Shown: positions 35,941-44,669 of the stretch, in pieces
How positions within the stretch are numbered: the first letter of the stretch is position 1
How the letters are laid out: each line of letters starts with the position of its first letter
Source of the DNA: a virus
Length of the DNA: 64,000 bases
Reading direction: 5' to 3' (one strand)
IMG/VR virus record: IMGVR_UViG_3300045970_000794
Location: 188,001 to 252,000 of that record
Made by a program: the position numbers and the translations under genes
Notes under the pieces: model-generated
Told to the model about the DNA's origin: nothing
The model's database searches: none
What the model saw: the letters and a program-made list of their open reading frames with translations, nothing else

Positions 35941-35941
35941 T

Positions 35942-36544
35942 ATGAATATTGATAAAAGTTTCTGGGAGAGTAAACACTCTGATAGTGATAGATATTGGTT
36001 AACTGGTTCAAGTTTAAGAGATATTATGCATTTACATAATCTAACTATTGATGATATTAAAAATAAAAAAATGTTAGAAATTGGGGTTGGATTTGGTAAC
36101 CTATCGATAGATGCTGTGAATCACGTAAAAGAATTAATTTGTTGTGATATATCTGAAGTAGCATTAACGAAAGTTCATCCTTTAGTAACTAAAAAATATT
36201 TAACAACTGAACTTTCAAAAATTGAACCAGTTGATTTAGCTGTTTGTCATTTAGTGTTTCAACATTGTATTGATTCTGAGATTGAGAGGATAATCAATGA
36301 TGTTGTATTGAGTGATGATGGAATATTTTCATTTCAATTCGCATTTTTACGTGAAAATGAAGAACCAAATGAAAATGTTAAAAATTTAATTAATGGTGGT
36401 TCACATCATTTCAGAAGTATTGAAACTATTACTGATATGGTTAATAAAGCAAATAAAGAGATTATATCAATTTCGGAACCAATGAATTATTATAATCCAG
36501 AAAATTTTAGCTGGTTAATGATTAAAATTAAAAACAAAAAATAA
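35942..36544 (+). CDS. Class I SAM-dependent methyltransferase
   Basis: The 200-residue protein carries MLEIGVGFGNLSIDAV (motif I), LICCDISEVAL (motif II) and DLAVCHLVFQHCID (post-motif), a typical Methyltransf_11/25 arrangement. A downstream FSFQFAFL corresponds to the strand 5 region. It overlaps the cupin gene by 1 nt (TAATG). As with the other methyltransferases here, sugar methylation is the likely role, by context. Confidence 0.83.
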   Translation: MNIDKSFWESKHSDSDRYWLTGSSLRDIMHLHNLTIDDIKNKKMLEIGVGFGNLSIDAVNHVKELICCDISEVALTKVHPLVTKKYLTTELSKIEPVDLAVCHLVFQHCIDSEIERIINDVVLSDDGIFSFQFAFLRENEEPNENVKNLINGGSHHFRSIETITDMVNKANKEIISISEPMNYYNPENFSWLMIKIKNKK

Positions 36545-36999
36545 TGGAAAAAGATATTAAATTATACAAAGGTGACATTGCGGTTGATGACCGAGGTTCA
36601 CTATCATTCGTAAATGACTTCAATTTTGAAGGTGTTAAACGATTCTATCAAGTAGAAAATCATAGAGCTGGTTTCATTCGTGCATGGCATGGTCATATAA
36701 AAGAGGGTAAATACGTATATGTTACTGAAGGTAGTATATTAATTGCGGTATTACCAATTACAATTGAGGGTGATAAAGCAGTTTGTGATGAAACAAAGAT
36801 TAAATCTTTCACATTATCAGCTAAGAAACCAAGTATTTTATGGATTCCAGCTGGTTATGCAAATGGATTTAAAACATTAACACCTAACACTAAAGTTATA
36901 TTCTTCTCAACATCAACACTAGAAGAAAGTAATGGTGATGATTATAGATTTGAAAGTAATAAATTTGGTAATAACATTTGGGAAGAAAATTTTAGATAA
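36544..36999 (+). CDS. Cupin sugar-nucleotide epimerase/isomerase (RmlC/WxcM-like)
   Basis: The 151-residue single-domain cupin has GDIAVDDRGSLSF near residue 10, IRAWHGHIKEGKYVYVTEG near 50 and LWIPAGYANGF near 105, all typical of the dTDP-keto-sugar epimerase-like family and of the cupin domain of CapF. The catalytic His region is present. It is coupled to the methyltransferase upstream (1-nt overlap) and followed directly by an RmlD-like reductase. Together these two genes match the two halves of bifunctional CapF/WbjC, which would suit deoxy-amino-sugar synthesis (inference). Confidence 0.85.
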   Translation: MEKDIKLYKGDIAVDDRGSLSFVNDFNFEGVKRFYQVENHRAGFIRAWHGHIKEGKYVYVTEGSILIAVLPITIEGDKAVCDETKIKSFTLSAKKPSILWIPAGYANGFKTLTPNTKVIFFSTSTLEESNGDDYRFESNKFGNNIWEENFR

Positions 37000-37000
37000 T

Positions 37001-37837
37001 ATGAAAATATATGTTTTTGGTGCAACAGGTATGCTAGGTGAATATGTAACAACATATTTATCTGAATTTTATGATGTAATTATTATTAATAGGGATATGA
37101 TTGATGCTAGCTCAATAACTGAACGTCAATTGAGTGCTAAATTATTTCATTTAGGTGTTAAAAAAAATGATGTAATAATTAATTGTATGGGAACGATTAA
37201 ACCTAGAGTTGATGAGCTTGGCCCATTAAATGCTATTCTGGTTAACTCAGTATTCCCAAGAATTTTGGCGAATGCTTGCCAATCATTAGAAGCTAAAATG
37301 ATTCACCCAACTACTGATTGTGTTTTCACTGGTAATGATGGTGATTATACTGAAGATTCAATTCATGATGTAACAGATACTTATGGACGTACTAAATCAT
37401 TAGGTGAACCAGAAAATTGCACAGTTATTCGAACATCTATAATTGGTGAGGAAGTCAGTCAAGGTCGTTCATTAGTTGAATGGATTAAATCTTGTAAAGA
37501 TAAGGAAGCTAATGGTTATAATAATCATTATTGGAATGGAATGACATGTTTGCAATTTGCAAAAGTATGTCACATAATAATAGACGAGAATTTATTTTGG
37601 AATGGTGTTAAACATATTCATTCTAATTATGTTGATAAATGTAATTTATTAAAAATGGTTAGTGATGTGTATAAATTAAATATTAAAGTTAATGAAATAT
37701 CAGGTCCTACTAGTTGTGACCGAACATTGAAAAGTATTAGTATTGAACCTCAATTTAATATTCCAGAGTTGTACACACAAATTGTTGATATGAAAAATTT
37801 CTCAAAAAAACTATATGAAAATTATGAGTTGGATTAA
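37001..37837 (+). CDS. RmlD-like NAD(P)-dependent sugar reductase
   Basis: The ATG at 37001 gives a 278-residue SDR protein: IYVFGATGMLGEYV (nucleotide site), VIINCMGTIKP, HPTTDCVFTGNDGDYTE and the catalytic YGRTKSLGE. This matches RmlD/CapF-N reductases acting on keto-deoxy-sugar nucleotides. It begins 1 nt after the cupin gene. WecB-like, SDR, cupin and reductase genes together suggest a deoxy or amino-deoxy sugar is produced; the product is not identifiable from sequence. Confidence 0.87.
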   Translation: MKIYVFGATGMLGEYVTTYLSEFYDVIIINRDMIDASSITERQLSAKLFHLGVKKNDVIINCMGTIKPRVDELGPLNAILVNSVFPRILANACQSLEAKMIHPTTDCVFTGNDGDYTEDSIHDVTDTYGRTKSLGEPENCTVIRTSIIGEEVSQGRSLVEWIKSCKDKEANGYNNHYWNGMTCLQFAKVCHIIIDENLFWNGVKHIHSNYVDKCNLLKMVSDVYKLNIKVNEISGPTSCDRTLKSISIEPQFNIPELYTQIVDMKNFSKKLYENYELD

Positions 37838-38669
37838 AAATAAAATAGCAATACTATCATTAGCAATGTCTAATGTTGAAAAAAACGCATTAACGCAAGA
37901 AGGTACTACACTTTCTGATGATACACAACACATACAACGCCATAGGCAAGGTATGTTATCAGATGACCTTATGCAAGGTAGAGTTACTGAAGAAGTTAAA
38001 CTACTTAGGCACCGTATGTATAAAATATTGGATGAATCATCAAAATTAAAAGTTCATTTTAAAAAAGATTCTAATGGTAATTTAACATACGATTTGGTTG
38101 ATAAAACAATCATCCCATCGAAATTAGTAATTGACCCTTTTGATGATTATAAAGTTGAATTAGTTATTGATAATTCACCAATAACTGGTGGTATGGACTT
38201 AACATCGGAACATCCAGATGAAACTATTGTTGAAAGACAAGTGTATTGCAGTCGTGGTATCACACCTAAATTTGAGATTGAGAAATATTGTACTAAATTA
38301 TTTGTTAGGTACATTAAAAATGATGAGCGATTGTTAGAATTCCACATACCAAAATATGTTGATAATTACGACCGAAAAACAGTTTTCTTAATTAGTGAAA
38401 TTAAAAAATTAATTGAAAAAACTAGATATTCAGATATATTAGATATAAAAACTGTTGGCTTCGTAACATTCAACGCTATCGGGGCTCAAGATTTCCGTGA
38501 ATTTACGTATGATGTTGATAAATTTGATAAAATAGTTGAATTTGATGGTGTTTATATTATTAAATTCAAAGCCACAGTAATCGCCAATGGTGATAATATC
38601 ATCGACAAATACAAACATGAATTGCAAGATGAGCGATATGCAAATAAAGAAGCTAGAATAGTTAAATAA
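37815..38669 (+). CDS. Unknown phage protein
   Basis: A 284-residue protein not recognised (start at 37815; an ATG at 37824 is equally possible). It has an N-terminal hydrophobic helix (WIKNKIAILSLAMS), a charged region with HIQRHRQGMLSDDLMQGR and EEVKLLRHRMYKILDES, and a beta-rich C-terminal half (YKVELVIDNS, FKATVIANGDNIIDKYK). It overlaps the reductase by 23 nt and is the last gene in this run before a minus-strand gene. A virion role is possible, as similar compact plus-strand genes sit among structural genes, but this is weak. Confidence 0.5.
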   Translation: MKIMSWIKNKIAILSLAMSNVEKNALTQEGTTLSDDTQHIQRHRQGMLSDDLMQGRVTEEVKLLRHRMYKILDESSKLKVHFKKDSNGNLTYDLVDKTIIPSKLVIDPFDDYKVELVIDNSPITGGMDLTSEHPDETIVERQVYCSRGITPKFEIEKYCTKLFVRYIKNDERLLEFHIPKYVDNYDRKTVFLISEIKKLIEKTRYSDILDIKTVGFVTFNAIGAQDFREFTYDVDKFDKIVEFDGVYIIKFKATVIANGDNIIDKYKHELQDERYANKEARIVK

Positions 38670-38671
38670 TA

Positions 38672-38896
38672 TTATCGTTTCTTACGCACACTACCCGATT
38701 TTTTACTTTTTTTAATATTAACCTCTTTATTAGCTACTTTAACGATAACTTTTGGTTTATCATCAACTTCTATTGGTGCTAATCCATTTAATTTACGATA
38801 AGTTATAATTAGTGATTTAATTTCAGATTCAGTCAAACCAGTAATCTCAACTGGATATATATCGTGAAAAACTTTACTCCCAAGACCATTACTCAT
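38672..38896 (-). CDS. Small basic protein
   Basis: The 74-residue product starts at the ATG at 38896 (MSNGLGSKVFHDIYPVE); a longer frame reaches 38938 but runs through a late-promoter-like motif. The C-terminus is strongly basic (VNIKKSKKSGSVRKKR), preceded by a helical stretch (ESEIKSLIITYRKLNG). Function is unknown; nucleic-acid binding is possible from charge alone. It is an isolated minus-strand gene in a plus-strand region. Confidence 0.6.
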   Translation of the reverse strand: MSNGLGSKVFHDIYPVEITGLTESEIKSLIITYRKLNGLAPIEVDDKPKVIVKVANKEVNIKKSKKSGSVRKKR

Positions 38897-38911
38897 ATGT
38901 TTAAGTTTATT

Positions 38912-38923
38912 TATTATAAATAT
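38912..38923 (-). promoter_or_regulatory. Late-promoter-like motif ATATTTATAATA
   Basis: Exact consensus on the minus strand, 15 nt before the ATG at 38896. It supports that start over the longer frame. Confidence 0.6.
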
Positions 38924-38982
38924 CTTCAAATTTATCAATAATTAATATTTACTTTAACTATAATTATGATTATTTTAATATT

Positions 38983-39582
38983 ATGAAAATAGGTATTGAA
39001 TTAAATGAAGTGTTACGTGATTTCATCGGCCAATTCGAATATGTGTATAATAAGTATTTAAACGCAGAGTTAGATACTCAACAAAATCCAGTCAAATCAT
39101 TTGACTTAGTGGATTATTTTACATTTTCTGGTGGTACTGATGAAATGAATATGTTTCTTTATGAAGAAGCGGCACTCGAGGTTTTTGGTCATGCAGATGA
39201 ACTGTATACTAATTTAATTAATCGTTTAAATATTTTTTTAATGGATATTAAAGACGATGAAGAACATGAAATTTGGTTAGTTAGTAGAGAGGCTGTGAAT
39301 AGTATTCCAGCAACTTTCTTTTTCTTATCCAAAACAGGTGCCAGATTTGATAGAATCAAATTTGTGCAAAAATACTCTGACGAGTGGGATGATATTGATG
39401 TATTAGTAACCGCAAACCCTAGAGTATTAGATTGTAAACCAGATGGTAAAATTGCTGTTAAAGTGAAAGCTAGTTACAACGATGATTCAATCTCCGATTA
39501 CCAAATAAAATCCTTATTTGAATTCATTGATAATGATGAATTAAGGGATAAAATTTTTAAAAAACTAAAAGAAAATGAATAG
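38983..39582 (+). CDS. HAD-like protein with degenerate catalytic motif
   Basis: The 199-residue protein begins IGIELNEVLRDF where phage HAD-type nucleotidases have a DxD core such as IGIDIDGVLRDF; here the two Asp are Glu and Asn (codons GAA, AAT). A later IWLVSREAVNS resembles HAD motif II and DDIDVLVTANPRVLD resembles the motif IV region. The family usually removes phosphate from nucleotides. The loss of the nucleophile makes catalysis doubtful, so a binding or structural role is more likely. Stop overlaps the next start by 8 nt. Confidence 0.6.
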   Translation: MKIGIELNEVLRDFIGQFEYVYNKYLNAELDTQQNPVKSFDLVDYFTFSGGTDEMNMFLYEEAALEVFGHADELYTNLINRLNIFLMDIKDDEEHEIWLVSREAVNSIPATFFFLSKTGARFDRIKFVQKYSDEWDDIDVLVTANPRVLDCKPDGKIAVKVKASYNDDSISDYQIKSLFEFIDNDELRDKIFKKLKENE

Positions 39583-39946
39583 TGTTGATTATTTGGAAAT
39601 TGGTGGAGTAGCGTATTCACTAGATTTCGATTCATTCGAATCATTGTTAAGCCTTGATATAACAAAAGAAAATGAAGAACCAGTTGAAATTGAAACAACA
39701 ACTGAGTTCGATGGTACTGGAAACCCAGTCGGGTCATCAATTATGACAAGGCAAATTAGACGTGGTAAAGAAATTGATATGTCTAAATATGAAGTCATCA
39801 AACATATGTTAGAAATTGTATTAGGTTACAATGAAGAACTTGATGATAGTTTAGGAATACAACGAGCATTTGATAAGCTCCCAATAAGTTTTAAAATTGC
39901 CTTCAATACTTTAGTAAAGTATGGTGTTTTAAATGAAATAAAATAA
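39575..39946 (+). CDS. Unknown small phage protein
   Basis: A 123-residue protein, not recognised. It begins MNSVDYLEIGGVAYSLDF, followed by an acidic stretch with ETTTEFDGTGNPVGS and a helical C-terminus (YEVIKHMLEIVLGYNEEL, IQRAFDKLPISFKIAFNTL). It overlaps the HAD-like gene and lies 23 nt before a glycosyltransferase. It may be a virion or morphogenesis protein, but no motif supports this. Confidence 0.55.
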   Translation: MNSVDYLEIGGVAYSLDFDSFESLLSLDITKENEEPVEIETTTEFDGTGNPVGSSIMTRQIRRGKEIDMSKYEVIKHMLEIVLGYNEELDDSLGIQRAFDKLPISFKIAFNTLVKYGVLNEIK

Positions 39947-39968
39947 AAATGTTTTAATAAAAATTAGA

Positions 39969-41045
39969 ATGGAAAACAATGAATTAAGTAGCCACATAAA
40001 AGCGGTAATTGAAAAACTAGATGCAAAAGATTTTGGGTTTTATTTTTTCACATTAGATACTAAAGGTAACCCAACGGCTGGTGTTGCTAATATCTACGAA
40101 CATGTGAAAATTCTCACAGAATTAGGGTATAAAGCATACATTATGCATGAAAAAAATGAATACATCGGTGTTGGTGGTTGGTTAGGTGAAGAGTATATGA
40201 AATTACCACACGTATCAATTGAAAATCAAACATTGAATGTTGGTCCACAAGACTTCATCATAATACCAGAAGTATTTGCAAATGTTATGGACCAAACTAA
40301 AAACTTTCCTTCAAAAAGAATCGTTTTATGTCAATCATATGACTATATTTTTGAATTAATGAATTTTGGTTTAACATGGGGTGTATTCGGAATTAATGAT
40401 GTTATTACTACTAGTCAAAAACAGGCTAGCTACATCAAAACATTATTCCCAAATATTAACACACATATTATTCCAGTATCAATACCAGAATATTTTAAAC
40501 CACAAGAAAAGCCAGTGAAACCAGTGATTTCAATCATGGCCAGAGACCAAAAAGATGCGTTGAAAATTATCAAATCATTCTATATTCAATATCCAACATA
40601 TAAGTGGATTACATTTAAAGAATTAAGAGGTGTACCAAAAGAAGAGTTCGCTAGTTCTTTAGCTGATTCATGTTTAGCTGTTTGGGTTGATGGTATTTCT
40701 GGTTTCGGAACATTCCCATTGGAAGCAATTGAATGTAATGTACCTGTGATTGGTAAAATCCCAGAATTGGTTCCAGAGTGGATGGAAGATAATGTAACAC
40801 CAGAAGGTATTACTAATCTAAAAGCTAATGGTGTTTGGAGTACTAGTATATTAGAAATACCACATTTGATTGCACAATACCTTAAAGTTTGGTTAGAAGA
40901 TTCAGTACCTGAGAATATTTTAGATGCAATGAAAGAAAGCAAAGGTCAATACACGTATGAAAAACAAAAATTAGCTGTTGAACAAATTTACACTGATTTT
41001 GTTAATAAACGTAAAGAAGAGATAATGTTATTACAAAATAAATAA
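39969..41045 (+). CDS. Glycosyltransferase, GT4-like
   Basis: The 358-residue protein contains KILTELGYKAYIM, KRIVLCQSYDYIFE, THIIPVSIPEYF (end of the N domain), ISIMARDQKDALKII, and a C-terminal donor-site region CLAVWVDGISGFGTFPLEAIECN. This fits a GT-B, GT4-like transferase, with SGFGTFPLEA in place of the EX7E-type segment. It is followed 5 nt later by a GT2 gene. This pair precedes the late sigma gene, so the glycan cluster runs into the late control region. Confidence 0.8.
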   Translation: MENNELSSHIKAVIEKLDAKDFGFYFFTLDTKGNPTAGVANIYEHVKILTELGYKAYIMHEKNEYIGVGGWLGEEYMKLPHVSIENQTLNVGPQDFIIIPEVFANVMDQTKNFPSKRIVLCQSYDYIFELMNFGLTWGVFGINDVITTSQKQASYIKTLFPNINTHIIPVSIPEYFKPQEKPVKPVISIMARDQKDALKIIKSFYIQYPTYKWITFKELRGVPKEEFASSLADSCLAVWVDGISGFGTFPLEAIECNVPVIGKIPELVPEWMEDNVTPEGITNLKANGVWSTSILEIPHLIAQYLKVWLEDSVPENILDAMKESKGQYTYEKQKLAVEQIYTDFVNKRKEEIMLLQNK

Positions 41046-41049
41046 AAAT

Positions 41050-41862
41050 ATGAAAGAAATGAATGGAATTACGGTTATTCTTCCAGTATACGAAGTTAAC
41101 CAAGAAATTGAACAATATTTTGCTTTGGCGATTGCTAGTATTAATAATCAAGCAATATTACCAGATGAATTATTAATTGTTACTTCTTCAAATGAAGAAC
41201 TTAAAACATTTGTTAATGGTTTTGATTATGGTACAATTAAAGAAAATGTTAGAATTATCGAAAATACTGGTAATACTGACTTCCCTAGTCAATTCAATTT
41301 TGGTGTTGAAAATGCTAAAACTGAATGGGTATCATTCCTTGAGGTAGATGATGAATTCTCTAGAATTTGGATTAAAAATGTTATCACCTATCGTGAAGCT
41401 TATCCAGAAATCAACACATTCTTACCTATAATCGTAGATGTTGATGCTGAAGGTCAATTCATCGGTTTAACTAACGAACCTGTATGGGCTGCTGAGTTTT
41501 GTGATGAATTAGGTATATTAGACCATCAAGCATTGATTGGTTACCAAAACTTCAATTTTGCTGGTATGGTTATTCGCAAAAGTGTTATTGAGGAATTTTA
41601 CGGTATGAAATCAAACTTGAAATTAACGTTTATGTACGAATTTTTATTAAGGTTGACACATTTTGATACAAAAATCATGGTAATACCTAAAATCGGATAT
41701 AAACACACAAATCAAAGAGTTAATAGTTTGTTTTATAACTATAAACAAGAAATGAAACCTAATGAAGGAAAATGGTGGTTAGCTCAAGCTAAAAAAGAGT
41801 TCTATTTCACACACGATAACAGAGGCTTAACCTATACTGAGCCAGCTGAAAAAGAAGTATAA
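41050..41862 (+). CDS. Family 2 glycosyltransferase
   Basis: A 270-residue GT-A enzyme: ITVILPVYEVNQEIEQYF, SINNQAILPDELLIVTSS, NFGVENAKTEWVSFLEVDDEF, where VDD is the metal/donor motif, and a C-terminal part ending with FYFTHDNRGLTYTEPAE. This is close to typical GT2 transferases though short at the C-terminus. It is 5 nt after the GT4-like gene. It probably completes the glycan set; the sugar is unknown. Confidence 0.85.
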   Translation: MKEMNGITVILPVYEVNQEIEQYFALAIASINNQAILPDELLIVTSSNEELKTFVNGFDYGTIKENVRIIENTGNTDFPSQFNFGVENAKTEWVSFLEVDDEFSRIWIKNVITYREAYPEINTFLPIIVDVDAEGQFIGLTNEPVWAAEFCDELGILDHQALIGYQNFNFAGMVIRKSVIEEFYGMKSNLKLTFMYEFLLRLTHFDTKIMVIPKIGYKHTNQRVNSLFYNYKQEMKPNEGKWWLAQAKKEFYFTHDNRGLTYTEPAEKEV

Positions 41863-41872
41863 ATCAACAATA

Positions 41873-42667
41873 ATGGCAAAAAGAGGACGAAAAACTCAAG
41901 TAGGTATTTATTTTGGTCCTATAGAAGAAGAAGCTGTTAGTAGATATATGTCACTTGGTACTATGATTTATCATCCAGATTTTCCAGAGGATGAGAATAA
42001 AAAGATTTGGATTGGTACTGATGAAGAAGAAAAAGAACGGAATTCAATTTATAGTGAATTTTTAAAAAACCCACTAGATAAAATGATTGAATCAATCATT
42101 AGGCGATACAAATTATATCGAAAATCGATATCATTTGAAGAACTTCATTCCGATACTTTATCATTTTTAATGACAAAAGCTCACAAATTCGAAGATGCAC
42201 GAGGTAAAAAAGCATATTCTTACTATGGAACTATTTGTAAAAACTACATACTTGGATTATTAATTAAAGATGAAAAAACTATCAAACAAGTTACTTCGTA
42301 TGACGATATCTATGAAACTATCGAAGAACGAGAAGATTTATCATATGAAATTGACACACATGTAATAGATGCTAATTCTTTGATTAATGATATAACAACT
42401 GAAATTCGAAACGAACTTAGAGTTAATGAAACCAGTGAAAAGGTATATCTTAATGAAAACGAACGAAAAGTTGGTGAAGAATTAATTAATATTTTAGAGA
42501 ATTGGCAAACTGTTATTAATATTAGTGGTGGGAATAAATATAATAAAAATTCCATATTATCCTGTTTACGTGAGGGTACTCATTTAAATACTAAAGATAT
42601 TAGAAATGCAATGCGTAAGTATAAAAAAATGTATAGCCTAATTCTAGAGGAAAAATTAAACAATTGA
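41873..42667 (+). CDS. gp55: Late-transcription sigma factor (T4 gp55-like)
   Basis: The 264-residue protein carries a sigma region 2-like core: KMIESIIRRYKLYRKSISF, LHSDTLSFLMTKAHKF and KAYSYYGTICKNYILGLLI, which are characteristic of gp55-type late sigma factors that replace the host sigma on RNA polymerase for late genes. The N-terminal 60 residues are acidic and the C-terminus helical (IRNAMRKYKKMYSLIL). It lies directly before the 42716 gene, which has a strong late-motif copy. It is the most likely factor to read the ATATTTATAATA motifs; this link is inferred. Confidence 0.87.
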   Translation: MAKRGRKTQVGIYFGPIEEEAVSRYMSLGTMIYHPDFPEDENKKIWIGTDEEEKERNSIYSEFLKNPLDKMIESIIRRYKLYRKSISFEELHSDTLSFLMTKAHKFEDARGKKAYSYYGTICKNYILGLLIKDEKTIKQVTSYDDIYETIEEREDLSYEIDTHVIDANSLINDITTEIRNELRVNETSEKVYLNENERKVGEELINILENWQTVINISGGNKYNKNSILSCLREGTHLNTKDIRNAMRKYKKMYSLILEEKLNN

Positions 42668-42691
42668 TAGCTACTAGTTTTTTTTTCTGAG

Positions 42692-42703
42692 ATATTTATA
42701 ATA
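42692..42703 (+). promoter_or_regulatory. Late-promoter-like motif ATATTTATAATA
   Basis: Exact consensus, 12 nt before the ATG at 42716. It opens the run of structural genes 42716-46302. Confidence 0.65.
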
Positions 42704-42715
42704 AAAGAAAATACT

Positions 42716-43108
42716 ATGTCTAAAAGAAAAAGAAATAAAATACAACTGAATAGCGTTGAGAATTTGGAAAACATTATGCAAGAAGTGTATAACGATGCTA
42801 ATGTCCAAATTAATGACGCTAATCGTGCTATTAACGAGCTTGTTAATAGTACTGCACCCGAAGATGTTAGTGATTATGCAATGATAGCTAAAGAAAAGGG
42901 TAATCTTATTAAACTTAAAGATTCTGCAACTAAAATTAAATTAGAATTAGCTAAGTTAGAAGCCGATATTATGAAAAGCAAAGGTAATACTGAAGAAGCC
43001 GTTCAAGCATTTGCTGGTCCAACCAAAGCCGATTTTAAATCAGTTAGAGAATTAATAACTAGAAATAAGGAAAATAACGATACCGAATCATACGAAATAC
43101 CAGAATAA
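42716..43108 (+). CDS. Helical protein, possible small terminase subunit (gp16-like)
   Basis: This 130-residue protein is almost wholly helical: LENIMQEVYNDANVQINDAN, then DYAMIAKEKGNLIKLKDSA and KIKLELAKLEADIMKSKG, with a polar C-terminal tail. The helical layout, size and position after a strong late motif are like those of T4 gp16, the small terminase, but there is no decisive motif. It could equally be a scaffold or tail-related helix protein. Its stop overlaps the next start by 1 nt. Confidence 0.5.
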   Translation: MSKRKRNKIQLNSVENLENIMQEVYNDANVQINDANRAINELVNSTAPEDVSDYAMIAKEKGNLIKLKDSATKIKLELAKLEADIMKSKGNTEEAVQAFAGPTKADFKSVRELITRNKENNDTESYEIPE

Positions 43109-44658
43109 TGCCTGTTTTTGATACAAAGAGTGGTTTATATAGAGAAATTTCAGCGATGAAAACTCTTTCTGATGGATATCCAAGTCTAATCAAAAATAAA
43201 GCATTCGATGAAGTTACCGATAAAAAATCTAGTTTACTATCTAAAGCTGGTGAAAAGAAAGCTGGTGTTATTGCTAAATCTAAAGATAAAACAACTGGTG
43301 CAATGAGTTTCGTTAAAAATGTTTTATTGATAATTTCTGGTCTTAATGCAATACAATCATTAGTGGTTGCAACACTTTCTCGTGAATTACCTAAGATTGA
43401 AGATTTCATAAAGAAAGCTTTGAAGGACCAATTAAAAGAAATGGTTAATTGCGGGTCTGACCCACAGTTGCCAGATTATTTAAAACAAGGTGGTGCTGGA
43501 ATTAATGTTAATCTTAATAATGTTGATTTCTTTAAATTATTTAATCTTGACCCAACAGCTGATAATGGTAAATTACTATATTCAGATGCGCAAGCTGGTT
43601 TAAGTAGTACTGATATGCATACTTTTCTATATGATGTAATTCAAGATGATGCATTAGTTGGTGGTACTTCACATGACTGGGGTGCTCAAACAATGAGTGA
43701 CCCGATTATGAGTATCACATATAGCTCACAAACACCAACAGCTGCTAGAGTTTTAAACATTAAAGCTAGTCAATACTATAGTGATAATAAGTCATTAACT
43801 GATTTTAATAACGATTATATTGATAGTTTAACGATATTACCAACTGCACAAGTATTCAATCAATTAATTGATGCAATATTTGGCTCTGTGTCGGTTGATT
43901 TAGAAATACCAAAAGATTGGCTCAAAAAGCAAGAAGAAGTTAATAAAATCATTGAAAGAATGATAAGTGCTGAAGAAGAAATTGTGATAGATGATTCATT
44001 TTTCGAATTTACAGGTCAAGATTTATGGGATATTGAAGAAGCTGCAAGGCAAAGAAGTAAAGGAATTAGATATTTTATCACCTGTGATAATGTTGCAACA
44101 TCAGTGAGTATTGATACATTATTAAGTTCAACAACTCAAATGGAAACTGCATCGACTAAACAAGAATTAGAAGATATAGTTAAATTAACGATAAATACTA
44201 TTAGTACTGAAGTATCTAAAGATGTAGCGGAAAAAGATAAACCTAAATTTAGTTTCGAATTTTTTGATTCAATATTCGAATCAATTAGTATGACTGTTTG
44301 TAATTCAATATTAAGCCCTAAATTAGCTACATTACTTCAAGTTAACAATAAAATAGTTTACGGTGACCAAGCTGAAGAATTCAATAATCCAACTGATTAT
44401 ATATTTAAAAATAGAACATTATACGATGCAGTAATAAAAGCAATAAAATCAATGTTATTAGCTATATTAATGGCGTATGCTCTTAAAAAATTAAATGAAT
44501 TAATATCAAACACTAAAGCTAAAAACAATGCCGAACAAACAAAATTAGCTAAAGCTCAAATATTAAGTTTAATTGGTATGCCAGCCGCATTAACTAAATT
44601 AATGAATATGATTTCTAGTTTCTCATCAACTGCTGATGATAAAATAAATAAAATTTAA
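43108..44658 (+). CDS. Large virion or tail-associated protein with C-terminal hydrophobic helices
   Basis: The 516-residue protein has hydrophobic stretches at about residues 70-92 (SFVKNVLLIISGLNAIQSL) and 445-465 (SMLLAILMAYALKKL), Lys-rich N-terminal repeats (KAGEKKAGVIAKSKDK) and a long mixed middle. Several segments recall T4-like baseplate or membrane-active virion proteins, yet no family can be named. It is coupled to its neighbours in a late operon (1-nt overlap, then an 11-nt gap). A structural role is inferred. Confidence 0.6.
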   Translation: MPVFDTKSGLYREISAMKTLSDGYPSLIKNKAFDEVTDKKSSLLSKAGEKKAGVIAKSKDKTTGAMSFVKNVLLIISGLNAIQSLVVATLSRELPKIEDFIKKALKDQLKEMVNCGSDPQLPDYLKQGGAGINVNLNNVDFFKLFNLDPTADNGKLLYSDAQAGLSSTDMHTFLYDVIQDDALVGGTSHDWGAQTMSDPIMSITYSSQTPTAARVLNIKASQYYSDNKSLTDFNNDYIDSLTILPTAQVFNQLIDAIFGSVSVDLEIPKDWLKKQEEVNKIIERMISAEEEIVIDDSFFEFTGQDLWDIEEAARQRSKGIRYFITCDNVATSVSIDTLLSSTTQMETASTKQELEDIVKLTINTISTEVSKDVAEKDKPKFSFEFFDSIFESISMTVCNSILSPKLATLLQVNNKIVYGDQAEEFNNPTDYIFKNRTLYDAVIKAIKSMLLAILMAYALKKLNELISNTKAKNNAEQTKLAKAQILSLIGMPAALTKLMNMISSFSSTADDKINKI

Positions 44659-44669
44659 TTTATATAAAC

